From: an uncultured Nitrospirota bacterium
GTDB taxonomy: Bacteria > Nitrospirota > Nitrospiria > Nitrospirales > UBA8639
Reading direction: 5' to 3'
Assembly: GCA_937139405.1 (NCBI GenBank)
Contig: CAKZPV010000002.1
Location: 62,001 to 126,000, forward strand
DNA: 64,000 nt
The position numbers and the translations under genes were made by a program. The notes under the pieces were generated by a model that saw only the letters and a program-made list of their open reading frames with translations, was not told the origin of the DNA and made no database searches. This document shows positions 53,698 through 61,283 of the stretch, in pieces. Numbering within the stretch: the first letter of the stretch is position 1; every line of letters starts with the position of its first letter.

Positions 53698-54827
53698 ATT
53701 TTGTGGCCTTAAAAATGTTATTCGGTGACCGGGCCAAATATATGATGCTCTTGGCTGGTCTGACATTTTCTACGATGTTGATCGTTCAACAGGGCTCGAT
53801 ATTTTGGGGGCTCATGACCTGGTCTCAGTCAGGAATTACAAATATTAATGCCCCAGTGTGGGTGACTGATCCCAATATCAATCAAGTAGAGGAAATCAAA
53901 CCCCTAGCCGATACGGCAGTGAATGTGGTTCGAAGCGTTCCCGGTGTGGAATGGGCGGTACCTCTGTATAAAGGTGTGCAACGTGCGCGCTTGCGGGATG
54001 GTAATTATGAACAGATCGCGTTGGTCGGGATTGATTCAAGTACCTTAATCGGGCGGCCACATAAGATGATTGAGGGTCGCATTGAAGATTTGCGAGCACC
54101 AGATACCGTTGCTATCGATCAACTTGCTGTCAAGCGACTCGGGGGCCCAGACAGAATGCATCTCGGCACGACGTTTGAGATTAATGATCATCTCGTCAAG
54201 GTTGTTGCCATTGTACATGCGCAAAAAAGTTTTCAGAACTTTCCATTTATCTATACCACCTATGAACGTGCATTGGGCGTCACGCCTCAAGAACGACGGA
54301 AATTATCTTATGTGTTAGCGAGCCCTGTTGAAGGGGTGAATCCAGAAGAATTGGCACGACGCATTCGTGAACACACTGGACTTGGTGCCTATACGGAAGA
54401 CCAGTTTGGATGGAAAACCGTACGGTGGATTCTAGAAAATACTGGGATTGGTGTGAATTTTGGTACGACCGTAGTATTGGGATTCGTTGTCGGGATGGCT
54501 ATTGCGGGCCAAACATTTTACCTCTTTACGATAGAAAATCTTCGGCAGTTTGGTGCGCTCAAAGCTATTGGTGCGAGTACGGGTATGTTAGCTAGGATGA
54601 TTCTTTTACAAAGTTTCACGGTCGGATTGATTGGCTATGGCCTGGGTATCGGATTAGCTACGCTGTTTGGTTTAACGGCAGGGAGTGGTGGGCGGTTGCC
54701 TTTTGTTGAAACATGGCCATTGTTGGTTGGAGTTGGGGGCGCGCTTCTCATGATCTGTAGTTTATCTAGTGCGATTAGTATTCGTAAGTTAGCTAAGCTT
54801 GAGCCTGCGGTTGTGTTCCGTGGATAA
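53694..54827 (+). CDS. ABC exporter permease, DevC/FtsX-like
   Basis: The 377-residue permease has an N-terminal transmembrane helix (MMLLAGLTFSTMLIV), a large periplasmic domain (about 45-250) and three C-terminal helices (VVLGFVVGMAIAGQTFYLF; LLQSFTVGLIGYGLGIGLATLF; LVGVGGALLMICSLSSAISI). This is the MacB/DevC fold, and the N-terminal part resembles DevC more than MacB. It pairs with the following ATPase, MFP and outer-membrane factor as a tripartite exporter. Overlaps the TetR gene. Confidence 0.88.
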   Translation: MNFVALKMLFGDRAKYMMLLAGLTFSTMLIVQQGSIFWGLMTWSQSGITNINAPVWVTDPNINQVEEIKPLADTAVNVVRSVPGVEWAVPLYKGVQRARLRDGNYEQIALVGIDSSTLIGRPHKMIEGRIEDLRAPDTVAIDQLAVKRLGGPDRMHLGTTFEINDHLVKVVAIVHAQKSFQNFPFIYTTYERALGVTPQERRKLSYVLASPVEGVNPEELARRIREHTGLGAYTEDQFGWKTVRWILENTGIGVNFGTTVVLGFVVGMAIAGQTFYLFTIENLRQFGALKAIGASTGMLARMILLQSFTVGLIGYGLGIGLATLFGLTAGSGGRLPFVETWPLLVGVGGALLMICSLSSAISIRKLAKLEPAVVFRG

Positions 54828-54828
54828 A

Positions 54829-55569
54829 ATGGTGAATCAATCTGTTGAGTTGTTTGAGCAGGAACTCTCGCACGGGTTGGTGCGAGCGCGGGGTATCACC
54901 AAATCATTTGGCGAAGGGGACACGAAAATTCCAGTCCTCAAAGGAGTGGATTTGGATGTGGCAAAGGGGGAAGTCTTATTCCTCGTGGGGCCATCTGGCA
55001 GTGGAAAAACAACCCTCTTGTCGGTTATCGCTGGGATTCTCGAAAGTGACGAAGGAGAAGTGCGTATTTTAGGTGAATCGATACACGACTTATCGGCGGC
55101 TGAAAAAACCTGTTTTCGTCGGGATCATCTCGGGTTTATCTTTCAACAATATAATTTGTTGCCGACGCTCACAGCTGTTGAAAATGCTGCAGTGCCATTA
55201 TTTATTCGTGGCATGAAAAAAATGGAAGCCATAGGTCGTGCTGAAGAGGTCTTGAAGACCATGGGAATGGGAGAGCGACTCAAAGCGGTGCCTTCGAAAC
55301 TCTCAGGTGGAGAGCAACAGCGAGTGGCCATTGCTCGTGCCTTAGTGGGTGAACCGCAGTTGCTCCTGTGTGATGAGCCAACGGCGAGTCTCGATGGAGA
55401 GACCGGGCATCGTGTAGTAGAACAGTTGTGTGAGGTGGGGAAACATCCCGACCGGGCTGTTATTATAATTACGCATGATTCTCGGATCTTTGAATTTGGT
55501 GATCGGATCGTTCATATGGAAGATGGGCAAGTTGGTCAAATTCAACAGGGGCAGGAGGACCCCATCTAA
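54829..55569 (+). CDS. ABC exporter ATPase, DevA/LolD-like
   Basis: The ATG at 54829 gives 246 residues; an upstream TTG at 54799 would overlap the permease gene. It has Walker [13 protein letters not shown]-loop [22 protein letters not shown], signature [15 protein letters not shown], Walker [17 protein letters not shown] and H-loop ITHDS. It powers the export complex with the preceding permease. The stop overlaps the next start as TAATG. Confidence 0.95.
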   Translation: MVNQSVELFEQELSHGLVRARGITKSFGEGDTKIPVLKGVDLDVAKGEVLFLVGPSGSGKTTLLSVIAGILESDEGEVRILGESIHDLSAAEKTCFRRDHLGFIFQQYNLLPTLTAVENAAVPLFIRGMKKMEAIGRAEEVLKTMGMGERLKAVPSKLSGGEQQRVAIARALVGEPQLLLCDEPTASLDGETGHRVVEQLCEVGKHPDRAVIIITHDSRIFEFGDRIVHMEDGQVGQIQQGQEDPI

Positions 55570-56516
55570 TGGTGTTTCGACGACTCAGTGTTTGGCTAGC
55601 TTTGGCAGGAGTTCTCCTCACGATTGCTACGCTGTGGGGCGCGCGGGATAAACCCGCTGCTCCTCCGCCAATGGAGGCGCCACCGCACAATCCTTATTCG
55701 TCGACGGTCGCCGCAGCGGGTATTATTGAAGCGGTCAACGAAAATGTCAGGATCGCTCCTCCGGTGTCTGGACTGGTCACGAAGGTGCATGTGACGGTTG
55801 ATGATCATGTAGAAAAAGACGATCTCTTATTTCAAATAGATGATCGAGAGTTACGCGCGCAGCTGCAAACGAAGACCGATTCACTCCCATCTGCAGCAGC
55901 ACGAATCGCAGAACTGGATATCCGACTTCGTGATTTGCGAGATCAATTACGGCGGTTGCAGTCAGTGAAAGATCAACGGGCGGTGAGTGAAGATGATGTG
56001 CAACGGAAGTGGCACGAAGTCGAAGCAGCTAAGCGAGGACTGATCCGGTCTCGGGCGGATTTGCGTCTGGCGCAAACACAACGCGACGAAGTCCAGGCGA
56101 TATTAGATCGGTTGACAGTTCGAGCCCCACGGGCGGGTACGATCCTACAAGTCAACATGCGTGCGGGGGAGTATGCCATGGTCAATGCCAATGAGCCTCT
56201 GATTTTATTGGGCGATACCGAAACGTTACAGGTGCGAGCCGATATTGATGAAGTGAATGCGCCTCTGGTCATACCGGGCAGTGCGGCTGTGGCGTATTTG
56301 AAGGGTCAGACGGATCAGTCCATTCCGTTGACCTTCGATCGTATTGAACCCTATATCGTCCCCAAGCGTTCATTGACTGGTGACAACAAAGAACGAGTCG
56401 ATACTCGCGTCCTCCAAGTCATCTATAAATTTGATAAGCCAAATTTTCCCATTTACGTGGGGCAACAAGTTGATGTCTTTATCGAACGTGAAGGCAATAT
56501 TGACCACCGACCATGA
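55569..56516 (+). CDS. Membrane fusion protein of the ABC exporter (HlyD/DevB-like)
   Basis: The 315-residue adaptor has an N-terminal membrane anchor (VWLALAGVLLTIATLWG), biotinyl-lipoyl half motifs (AAAGIIEAVNENVRIAPPVSGLVTKVHVTVDDHVEKDDLLFQID and TVRAPRAGTILQVNMRAGEYAM), a coiled-coil hairpin between them, and a beta-barrel domain. It links the inner-membrane ABC exporter to the outer-membrane factor encoded next. It overlaps that gene by four bases. Confidence 0.93.
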   Translation: MVFRRLSVWLALAGVLLTIATLWGARDKPAAPPPMEAPPHNPYSSTVAAAGIIEAVNENVRIAPPVSGLVTKVHVTVDDHVEKDDLLFQIDDRELRAQLQTKTDSLPSAAARIAELDIRLRDLRDQLRRLQSVKDQRAVSEDDVQRKWHEVEAAKRGLIRSRADLRLAQTQRDEVQAILDRLTVRAPRAGTILQVNMRAGEYAMVNANEPLILLGDTETLQVRADIDEVNAPLVIPGSAAVAYLKGQTDQSIPLTFDRIEPYIVPKRSLTGDNKERVDTRVLQVIYKFDKPNFPIYVGQQVDVFIEREGNIDHRP

Positions 56517-58036
56517 TTCCTTCGATGCCACGCCGTTTTTTCATAATACGAAAGCTATTCAGTTGGGGGTATTCCCTGACCATCCTAGTTTTGTTGGCTA
56601 GTCTGCCAGCGTGTCTTTTGGGGCCGGACTATCAGACCCCTGATTCCAGGGTTAATTCAAATTGGAGCACGATGACCTTGTCAGGTGAAACCTCAGCTCT
56701 TCCCGTTTCGATTGGATCAGGGCCTGAAGTGGCGTGGTGGCGAGTGTTTCAGAGTGATGAACTAAATTTTCTCATCGAACAAGCATTGGAGAGCAATCAT
56801 GATTTGCGTAGAGCCGGTTTGCGGGTCTTGGAAGCGCGGGCCTTGGCAAAAGGGGCGGGGGCGGGGCTGTATCCCAATCTGTCGGTAGATGGGGCTTATA
56901 CCCGTGTTCGGCGATCGAAAACGATTCTTGTGGCTCCAACCAGTGGATCCGCGCAAGGGTTCGCTCCGCCAGGGGCTACCTTTAACCTTTGGAATGCGGC
57001 TCTGGATTTGCGGTGGGAATTGGACTTGTGGGGGCGTATTCGTCGGAGCCAAGAAGCATTTACTGCCGAAGCCTTTGCAAGTGACATGAACCGGAGAGGC
57101 ATTGCCTTGGCGCTGATCAGTGATGTGGGTCAAGGGTATTTTCGACTTAGAGAGTTAGACGAGCAATTGGAAATTGCCAGGCACAATCTTTTTCTTCAGC
57201 AAGACTCACTCTCCATTATTCAAGCCCGAGCCGACGCCGGGCTGGTTTCTGATTTGGATGTGAAACGTGCGGAAATCCTGGTTTCTGAAACGGCGGCCCA
57301 AGTGCCAGAGCTTCGTCGATTGCGAGCCGTTCAGCAGCATCAATTAGAATGGCTAACTGGAGCTCATCCCAATACTTTAGCCATCAGAGTTCAGCCGTTG
57401 CGCTCGGTGCTGGTGCAACCCATCATTCCGATCGGATTGCCAGCAGATTTGCTACAACGACGTCCAGATATTGTAGAAGTCGAAGAAAACCTCAAAGCAG
57501 CCAATGCGCGAATTGGAGAGGCTCGTGCCTATTTTTTTCCTACGGTTGCCCTCACTGGGACTGGAGGTTTTCAATCCAGCGAATTCGATCAATGGTTCAA
57601 TTGGGCCAGCCGCAATCTGAGTGTTGGCCCATCAGTATCGCTGCCGATTTTTGAGGGGTATACCAATATAACCCGTCTCGAGGTTGCCCAGTCGAGGTAT
57701 CAGCAAATGCTTGAACAATATAAGAACACCATCCTCAATGCGTTTCGTGAGGTTGCCGATGTGTTGACGGCTTTGGAAACACGGCAAGAACAATTACTTC
57801 ATCAGCAGCAGAGAGTGCAATCGTCTCAAGACGCGCGAGAGTTAGCGGAGATTCGCTATCGCCAAGGTCTCGTAACCTATTTAGATGTGTTAGATGCGCA
57901 GCGGACCGTGCTGGCAGCTGAATTGCAACTAGTCCAGACTCGCCGTGCTCGGCTTACTGATATGGTCACGCTTTTTAAGGCCATTGGTGGTGGCTGGGAT
58001 GAGGTGCAACAAATTGGGGAGAAGCGTGAAGGATGA
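56513..58036 (+). CDS. NodT/OprM-type outer-membrane efflux lipoprotein
   Basis: The 507-residue TolC-family protein starts at 56513, with an alternative ATG at 56525. A lipobox LASLPAC predicts lipidation at C34. The family markers GPDYQTPDSRVNSNW, WWRVFQSDELNFLIEQALESNHDLRRA, LRWELDLWGRIRRSQEAF, LPADLLQRRPDIVEVEENLKAANARIGEARAYFFP and YRQGLVTYLDVLDAQRTVLAAE are all present. It forms the outer-membrane exit duct of the ABC exporter; the cargo is unknown. Confidence 0.96.
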   Translation: MIPSMPRRFFIIRKLFSWGYSLTILVLLASLPACLLGPDYQTPDSRVNSNWSTMTLSGETSALPVSIGSGPEVAWWRVFQSDELNFLIEQALESNHDLRRAGLRVLEARALAKGAGAGLYPNLSVDGAYTRVRRSKTILVAPTSGSAQGFAPPGATFNLWNAALDLRWELDLWGRIRRSQEAFTAEAFASDMNRRGIALALISDVGQGYFRLRELDEQLEIARHNLFLQQDSLSIIQARADAGLVSDLDVKRAEILVSETAAQVPELRRLRAVQQHQLEWLTGAHPNTLAIRVQPLRSVLVQPIIPIGLPADLLQRRPDIVEVEENLKAANARIGEARAYFFPTVALTGTGGFQSSEFDQWFNWASRNLSVGPSVSLPIFEGYTNITRLEVAQSRYQQMLEQYKNTILNAFREVADVLTALETRQEQLLHQQQRVQSSQDARELAEIRYRQGLVTYLDVLDAQRTVLAAELQLVQTRRARLTDMVTLFKAIGGGWDEVQQIGEKREG

Positions 58037-58149
58037 CCGGAAGAAAATGTACGATTGTATATGCAGCTAGATTGATAGACGATCTCAGTATGAAGTTGTA
58101 ATGGAATAAACCCTCAAGTTGATCTGGGCGGTCTATCCTTCTAGTAGGC

Positions 58150-58416
58150 CTATGCGGTGCCGGACACGTCTTCTTCTGCCTGAGTGAGAATTTGAGCAAA
58201 TCGTTTCCCTACAATGGTGGTAACTTTCCCCATAATTTCGGTCAGTTCTTTCAATTCTTCTGGCTTGAGTTCTTCTTTCAGATTCGGGTGCAGACCCCAA
58301 TTGGCATTCACGAGTTTCCCATCTCGTTTGATCACGACATGTAGAATTTCTGTCTCGGCTGAATTAGTCGAATCTTTCGATGATGTGATTCCGGCTCCTG
58401 CGTTGCTCTGTGCCAT
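58150..58416 (-). CDS. Small hypothetical protein
   Basis: The 88-residue frame starts at 58416 behind GAAGGAGACAG. A Ser-rich N-terminus is followed by an alpha/beta core (EILHVVIKRDGKLVNANWGLHPNLKEELKPEELKELTEIMGKVTTIVGKRFAQILTQAEED). No family was recognised, and no metal or membrane motif is present. It is alone between two plus-strand operons. A strong ribosome site supports expression. Confidence 0.65.
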   Translation of the reverse strand: MAQSNAGAGITSSKDSTNSAETEILHVVIKRDGKLVNANWGLHPNLKEELKPEELKELTEIMGKVTTIVGKRFAQILTQAEEDVSGTA

Positions 58417-58668
58417 AACTGTCTCCTTCGTTCAAAATATTCTATTCGTGAATTGTACTGTATTGTCTTTATCCCTGTAACCTCCTCAGCCCATCCATCT
58501 CATCTGAAATTTCTTGTTGGCTTGTCTGATCTCAAGTTATAGGGGTACATTCCTTCTGGTACGATAAGCTTTCGCCCGGGTACTCTAGCAGAACATGAGT
58601 TAGAGGTTGGCCATGAGATACTGGCTTAAGGGCTGCACCATATTCATATTTTGAGGGGGTAGGCGGGT

Positions 58669-59277
58669 ATGGAAACGAAACGACGGAGATTTTGGGGTAA
58701 CATGAATTTGAACGATTTGGCCAGGAATTTTTTTGAAGGGTTGTTGATCCTGGTGCCAGTCGTCACGACCCTCTCTGTGGCATGGCTAATTGTCCAAGGC
58801 GTTGACGGGTGGTTGAATATTCCTATCCCGGGAGTGGGTTTTCTCGTCACTCTTGGCCTTATCACGTTAACGGGACGCTATGCGTCCACTGTGTTTGTAC
58901 AGAAAATGCTGGATATGATGGAGCGTGTGTTAGTCAAAGCCCCTTTTGTCAAACTGCTTTACACATCAATAAAAGATTTGATTGAGGCATTTATGGGGGA
59001 AAAACGCCGCTTTGATCAGCCAGTCTTAGTCTCCTTATCCCCGGGGGGACATGGTGAAGCGGTGGGGTTTGTGACTCGAACTGATTTGGAATTTTTGGGA
59101 TTGCTGGGCCATGTCGCTGTTTATTTTCCACAGTCCTATAACTTTGCAGGGCATCTCCTGGTTTTTCCCAAGGACCAGGTGCGACCTCTAGAAGTCGAAA
59201 GTTCGGAAGTCATGGCTTTCATCGTGTCAGGTGGAGTCTCCGGCGGTCCTCATGGCCAAGGTGCGTTAGTTGGTTAA
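58669..59277 (+). CDS. DUF502 family membrane protein
   Basis: The 202-residue protein has two transmembrane helices near 22-65 (FFEGLLILVPVVTTLSVAWLIVQGVDG; PGVGFLVTLGLITLTGRYA) and a cytoplasmic or membrane-associated C-terminal domain (SIKDLIEAFMGEKRRFDQPVLVSLSPGGHGEAVGFVTR; VEVESSEVMAFIVSGGV). These are DUF502 landmarks. Function is unknown; plant homologues (LCV-like) act in signalling, but no role is transferable. A GGGGGTAGGCGGG stretch precedes the ATG. Confidence 0.9.
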   Translation: METKRRRFWGNMNLNDLARNFFEGLLILVPVVTTLSVAWLIVQGVDGWLNIPIPGVGFLVTLGLITLTGRYASTVFVQKMLDMMERVLVKAPFVKLLYTSIKDLIEAFMGEKRRFDQPVLVSLSPGGHGEAVGFVTRTDLEFLGLLGHVAVYFPQSYNFAGHLLVFPKDQVRPLEVESSEVMAFIVSGGVSGGPHGQGALVG

Positions 59278-59441
59278 GCGCAATATGTCTGATATGAGAG
59301 AGTCCTCCTACCCCAAATAAACACGTTGTATTTGCCAATCTCTCATTTCCTGTGAATATTCAACAGGTCGGCTAGGCAGGGTCTGTCGAGTGTTCCATTC
59401 TCAGGTGCTTGCCAATTCCGACCGATGAGGTTCATGTGATA

Positions 59442-59497
59442 AAATGAATGAAAATTCCATCTTGTCGAATTGCCATTCATTTATTAGAATATATATT
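59442..59497 (+). promoter_or_regulatory. Promoter and 16-nt inverted-repeat operator of the TetR-RND operon
   Basis: AAATGAATGAAAATTC (59442-59457) and GAATTGCCATTCATTT (59467-59482) are inverted copies with 14 of 16 pairs matching around a 9-nt spacer. The right arm contains TTGCCA (59470-59475), which with TATATT (59492-59497) 16 nt later forms a plausible promoter. A third ATTCATTCAT copy lies at 59495-59504. Binding by the adjacent TetR would block the -35 box. The rest of 59278-59533 shows no gene. Confidence 0.72.
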
Positions 59498-59533
59498 CAT
59501 TCATAGGCAAATTCTCCAGTACGGGGGAAATTC

Positions 59534-60166
59534 GTGGATCAGCGTTCCCAGCGAAAGCAGCGTGAATATGAGGCCAGGAGAGAAGAAATTCTTCTAGCGG
59601 CCGAGCGAATGTTTTCCCAGCATGGGTTCTTTAAAACGAGTATGGCGGAAATCGCGGAATCTGCTCAATTTGCCATGGGTACTGTATATAGGTTTTTTAA
59701 GAGTAAGGAAGAAATTTATATTTCACTAGTAGAGGCCAAAGTCGAAGAACTTTTGAGCCTTTTGAAGGAAGCGACAAAAGGCGGAGCTTCGACTCCAGAG
59801 AAGCTGCGGGAAGTGATAAACGTGAAATTGGCGTTTGCGGATCAAAATCGTGATTTTTTTCGGATTTATGTTTCCGAATGGAGTGGGTTTGAATGGACGG
59901 TTAAAAGCGCATTTGGTGATCGTGTGTGGAAAAAATATTTGGCTCAAATTGATCTTGTTGCAAACTTGATAAAGGAAGGGATTAAATCAAAAGATTTTCG
60001 TAAGGTGAATCCGAAAGATACCTCACTGGCGCTCCATGGTATGTTGAATTCTACGATTTATGTATGGATTTTACAGGCGGGTCCTAAGGAGTCCTTGGTC
60101 GACAAGGGAAAGTGGTTGGGCTCCTTGTTTCTTGGTGGCATTGGTGCCGTCACGACGAAATCATAA
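59534..60166 (+). CDS. TetR-family regulator of the RND efflux operon
   Basis: The 210-residue regulator starts at a GTG at 59534 after GGGGGAAA. Its helix-turn-helix reads ILLAAERMFSQHGFFKTSMAEIAESAQFAMGTVYRFFKSKEEIYISLVEAK, and an all-helical effector domain follows. It is directly upstream of the RND adaptor gene, with eight bases between, so it heads that operon. Its likely operator is the inverted repeat at 59442-59482. The ligand is unknown. Confidence 0.92.
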   Translation: MDQRSQRKQREYEARREEILLAAERMFSQHGFFKTSMAEIAESAQFAMGTVYRFFKSKEEIYISLVEAKVEELLSLLKEATKGGASTPEKLREVINVKLAFADQNRDFFRIYVSEWSGFEWTVKSAFGDRVWKKYLAQIDLVANLIKEGIKSKDFRKVNPKDTSLALHGMLNSTIYVWILQAGPKESLVDKGKWLGSLFLGGIGAVTTKS

Positions 60167-60173
60167 TGGTGAA

Positions 60174-61283
60174 ATGCTGATGATGATTCATAGACACAGT
60201 TACTGGTATGTGCTTGTTTTCATTGTTGCTATTCTTGGCGTACAAGGATGTAGCGAACAACAAGCCGCACAGCCACCACAAGGACGACCACCGACACCTG
60301 TTCGCGTGACAGAAGTGGCGAGTCGAACGGTGCAACAAACCGTGGAATTGGTGGGCACGGTCGAACCCTGGCGGCGAAGTGTCGTGGCAGGGGAGCTAGC
60401 GGCACTTGTGGAGAAATTTCCTGTGGACGAAGGTATGAAGGTGAAGCGAGGGCAGGTCTTAGCTCAGTTACGAACAGATACCTTAACCATCCAGCTTAAT
60501 GCTGCTGATGCCTCCCATCGTGAAGCCGAAACGCGCTATCAACAAGCTAAAAAAGATCTTGAACGGATAAAGAGGTTGTTTGCGAAGCAATTGGTCACAC
60601 AAAAAGAATATGACGATGCCATGACTCAGGAAGCCGCTTTGGCGAACCGGTTGGCCCTCTTAGAGTCGGAGCTATTGCAGGTGCGTGATCAATTGCAGAA
60701 GACGCGCGTGGTGGCCCCATTTGACGGGTGGGTGACCAAAGAATTCACCGAAGTCGGGCAATGGATTCAGGCTGGCGGACCAATTGTTGAATTGGTTGAT
60801 CTGTCTCAAGTACAAGTTGAAGTGCCGTTGCCGGAACGCTATGTCGGCGAAGTCAAGGTTGGTGCGTCGGTGACGGCCAACTTTGATGGGCTTCAAGGGT
60901 TTGAGGCCAAAGGCCGAGTATTTTCGGTGGTGGCCCAAGCCGACAGGAATTCTCGAACTTTTCCCATAAAAATTGAATTACCGAATGCGGATCTTGCCAT
61001 TAAGAGTGGATTAGTCTCTCGAGTCATCTTGCAGGTAGGAACGCCTTATGAAGCCCTGGTGGTTCCTAAAGATGCGCTCGTTCTTCGTGGTGGATCGGAG
61101 TTTGTGTTTGTGATGAAAGATGGCAGCGTGTCGCAAGTCCCTGTGATGACAGTCAACCATGTCAATAGTGATGTAGAAATCAATGGCCAACTTGAGCCAG
61201 GGATGATCGTGGTCGTTGAAGGCAATGAACGCTTGAGGCCTGGGCAGCCAGTGCGTGTGCTTGAAGAGGAACCAGCTGCATGA
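60174..61283 (+). CDS. RND efflux periplasmic adaptor lipoprotein
   Basis: The ATG at 60174 gives 369 residues; an ATG at 60180 is an alternative. A lipobox ILGVQGC predicts lipidation at C26. Adaptor motifs include VELVGTVEPWRRSVVAGELAALVEKFPVDEGMKVKRGQVLAQL, a helical hairpin (LERIKRLFAKQLVTQKEYDDAMTQEAALANRL), VVAPFDGWVTKEFTEVGQWIQAGGPIVELVDL and a C-terminal membrane-proximal domain. It bridges the pump encoded next to an outer-membrane channel. It overlaps the pump gene by four bases. Confidence 0.95.
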   Translation: MLMMIHRHSYWYVLVFIVAILGVQGCSEQQAAQPPQGRPPTPVRVTEVASRTVQQTVELVGTVEPWRRSVVAGELAALVEKFPVDEGMKVKRGQVLAQLRTDTLTIQLNAADASHREAETRYQQAKKDLERIKRLFAKQLVTQKEYDDAMTQEAALANRLALLESELLQVRDQLQKTRVVAPFDGWVTKEFTEVGQWIQAGGPIVELVDLSQVQVEVPLPERYVGEVKVGASVTANFDGLQGFEAKGRVFSVVAQADRNSRTFPIKIELPNADLAIKSGLVSRVILQVGTPYEALVVPKDALVLRGGSEFVFVMKDGSVSQVPVMTVNHVNSDVEINGQLEPGMIVVVEGNERLRPGQPVRVLEEEPAA

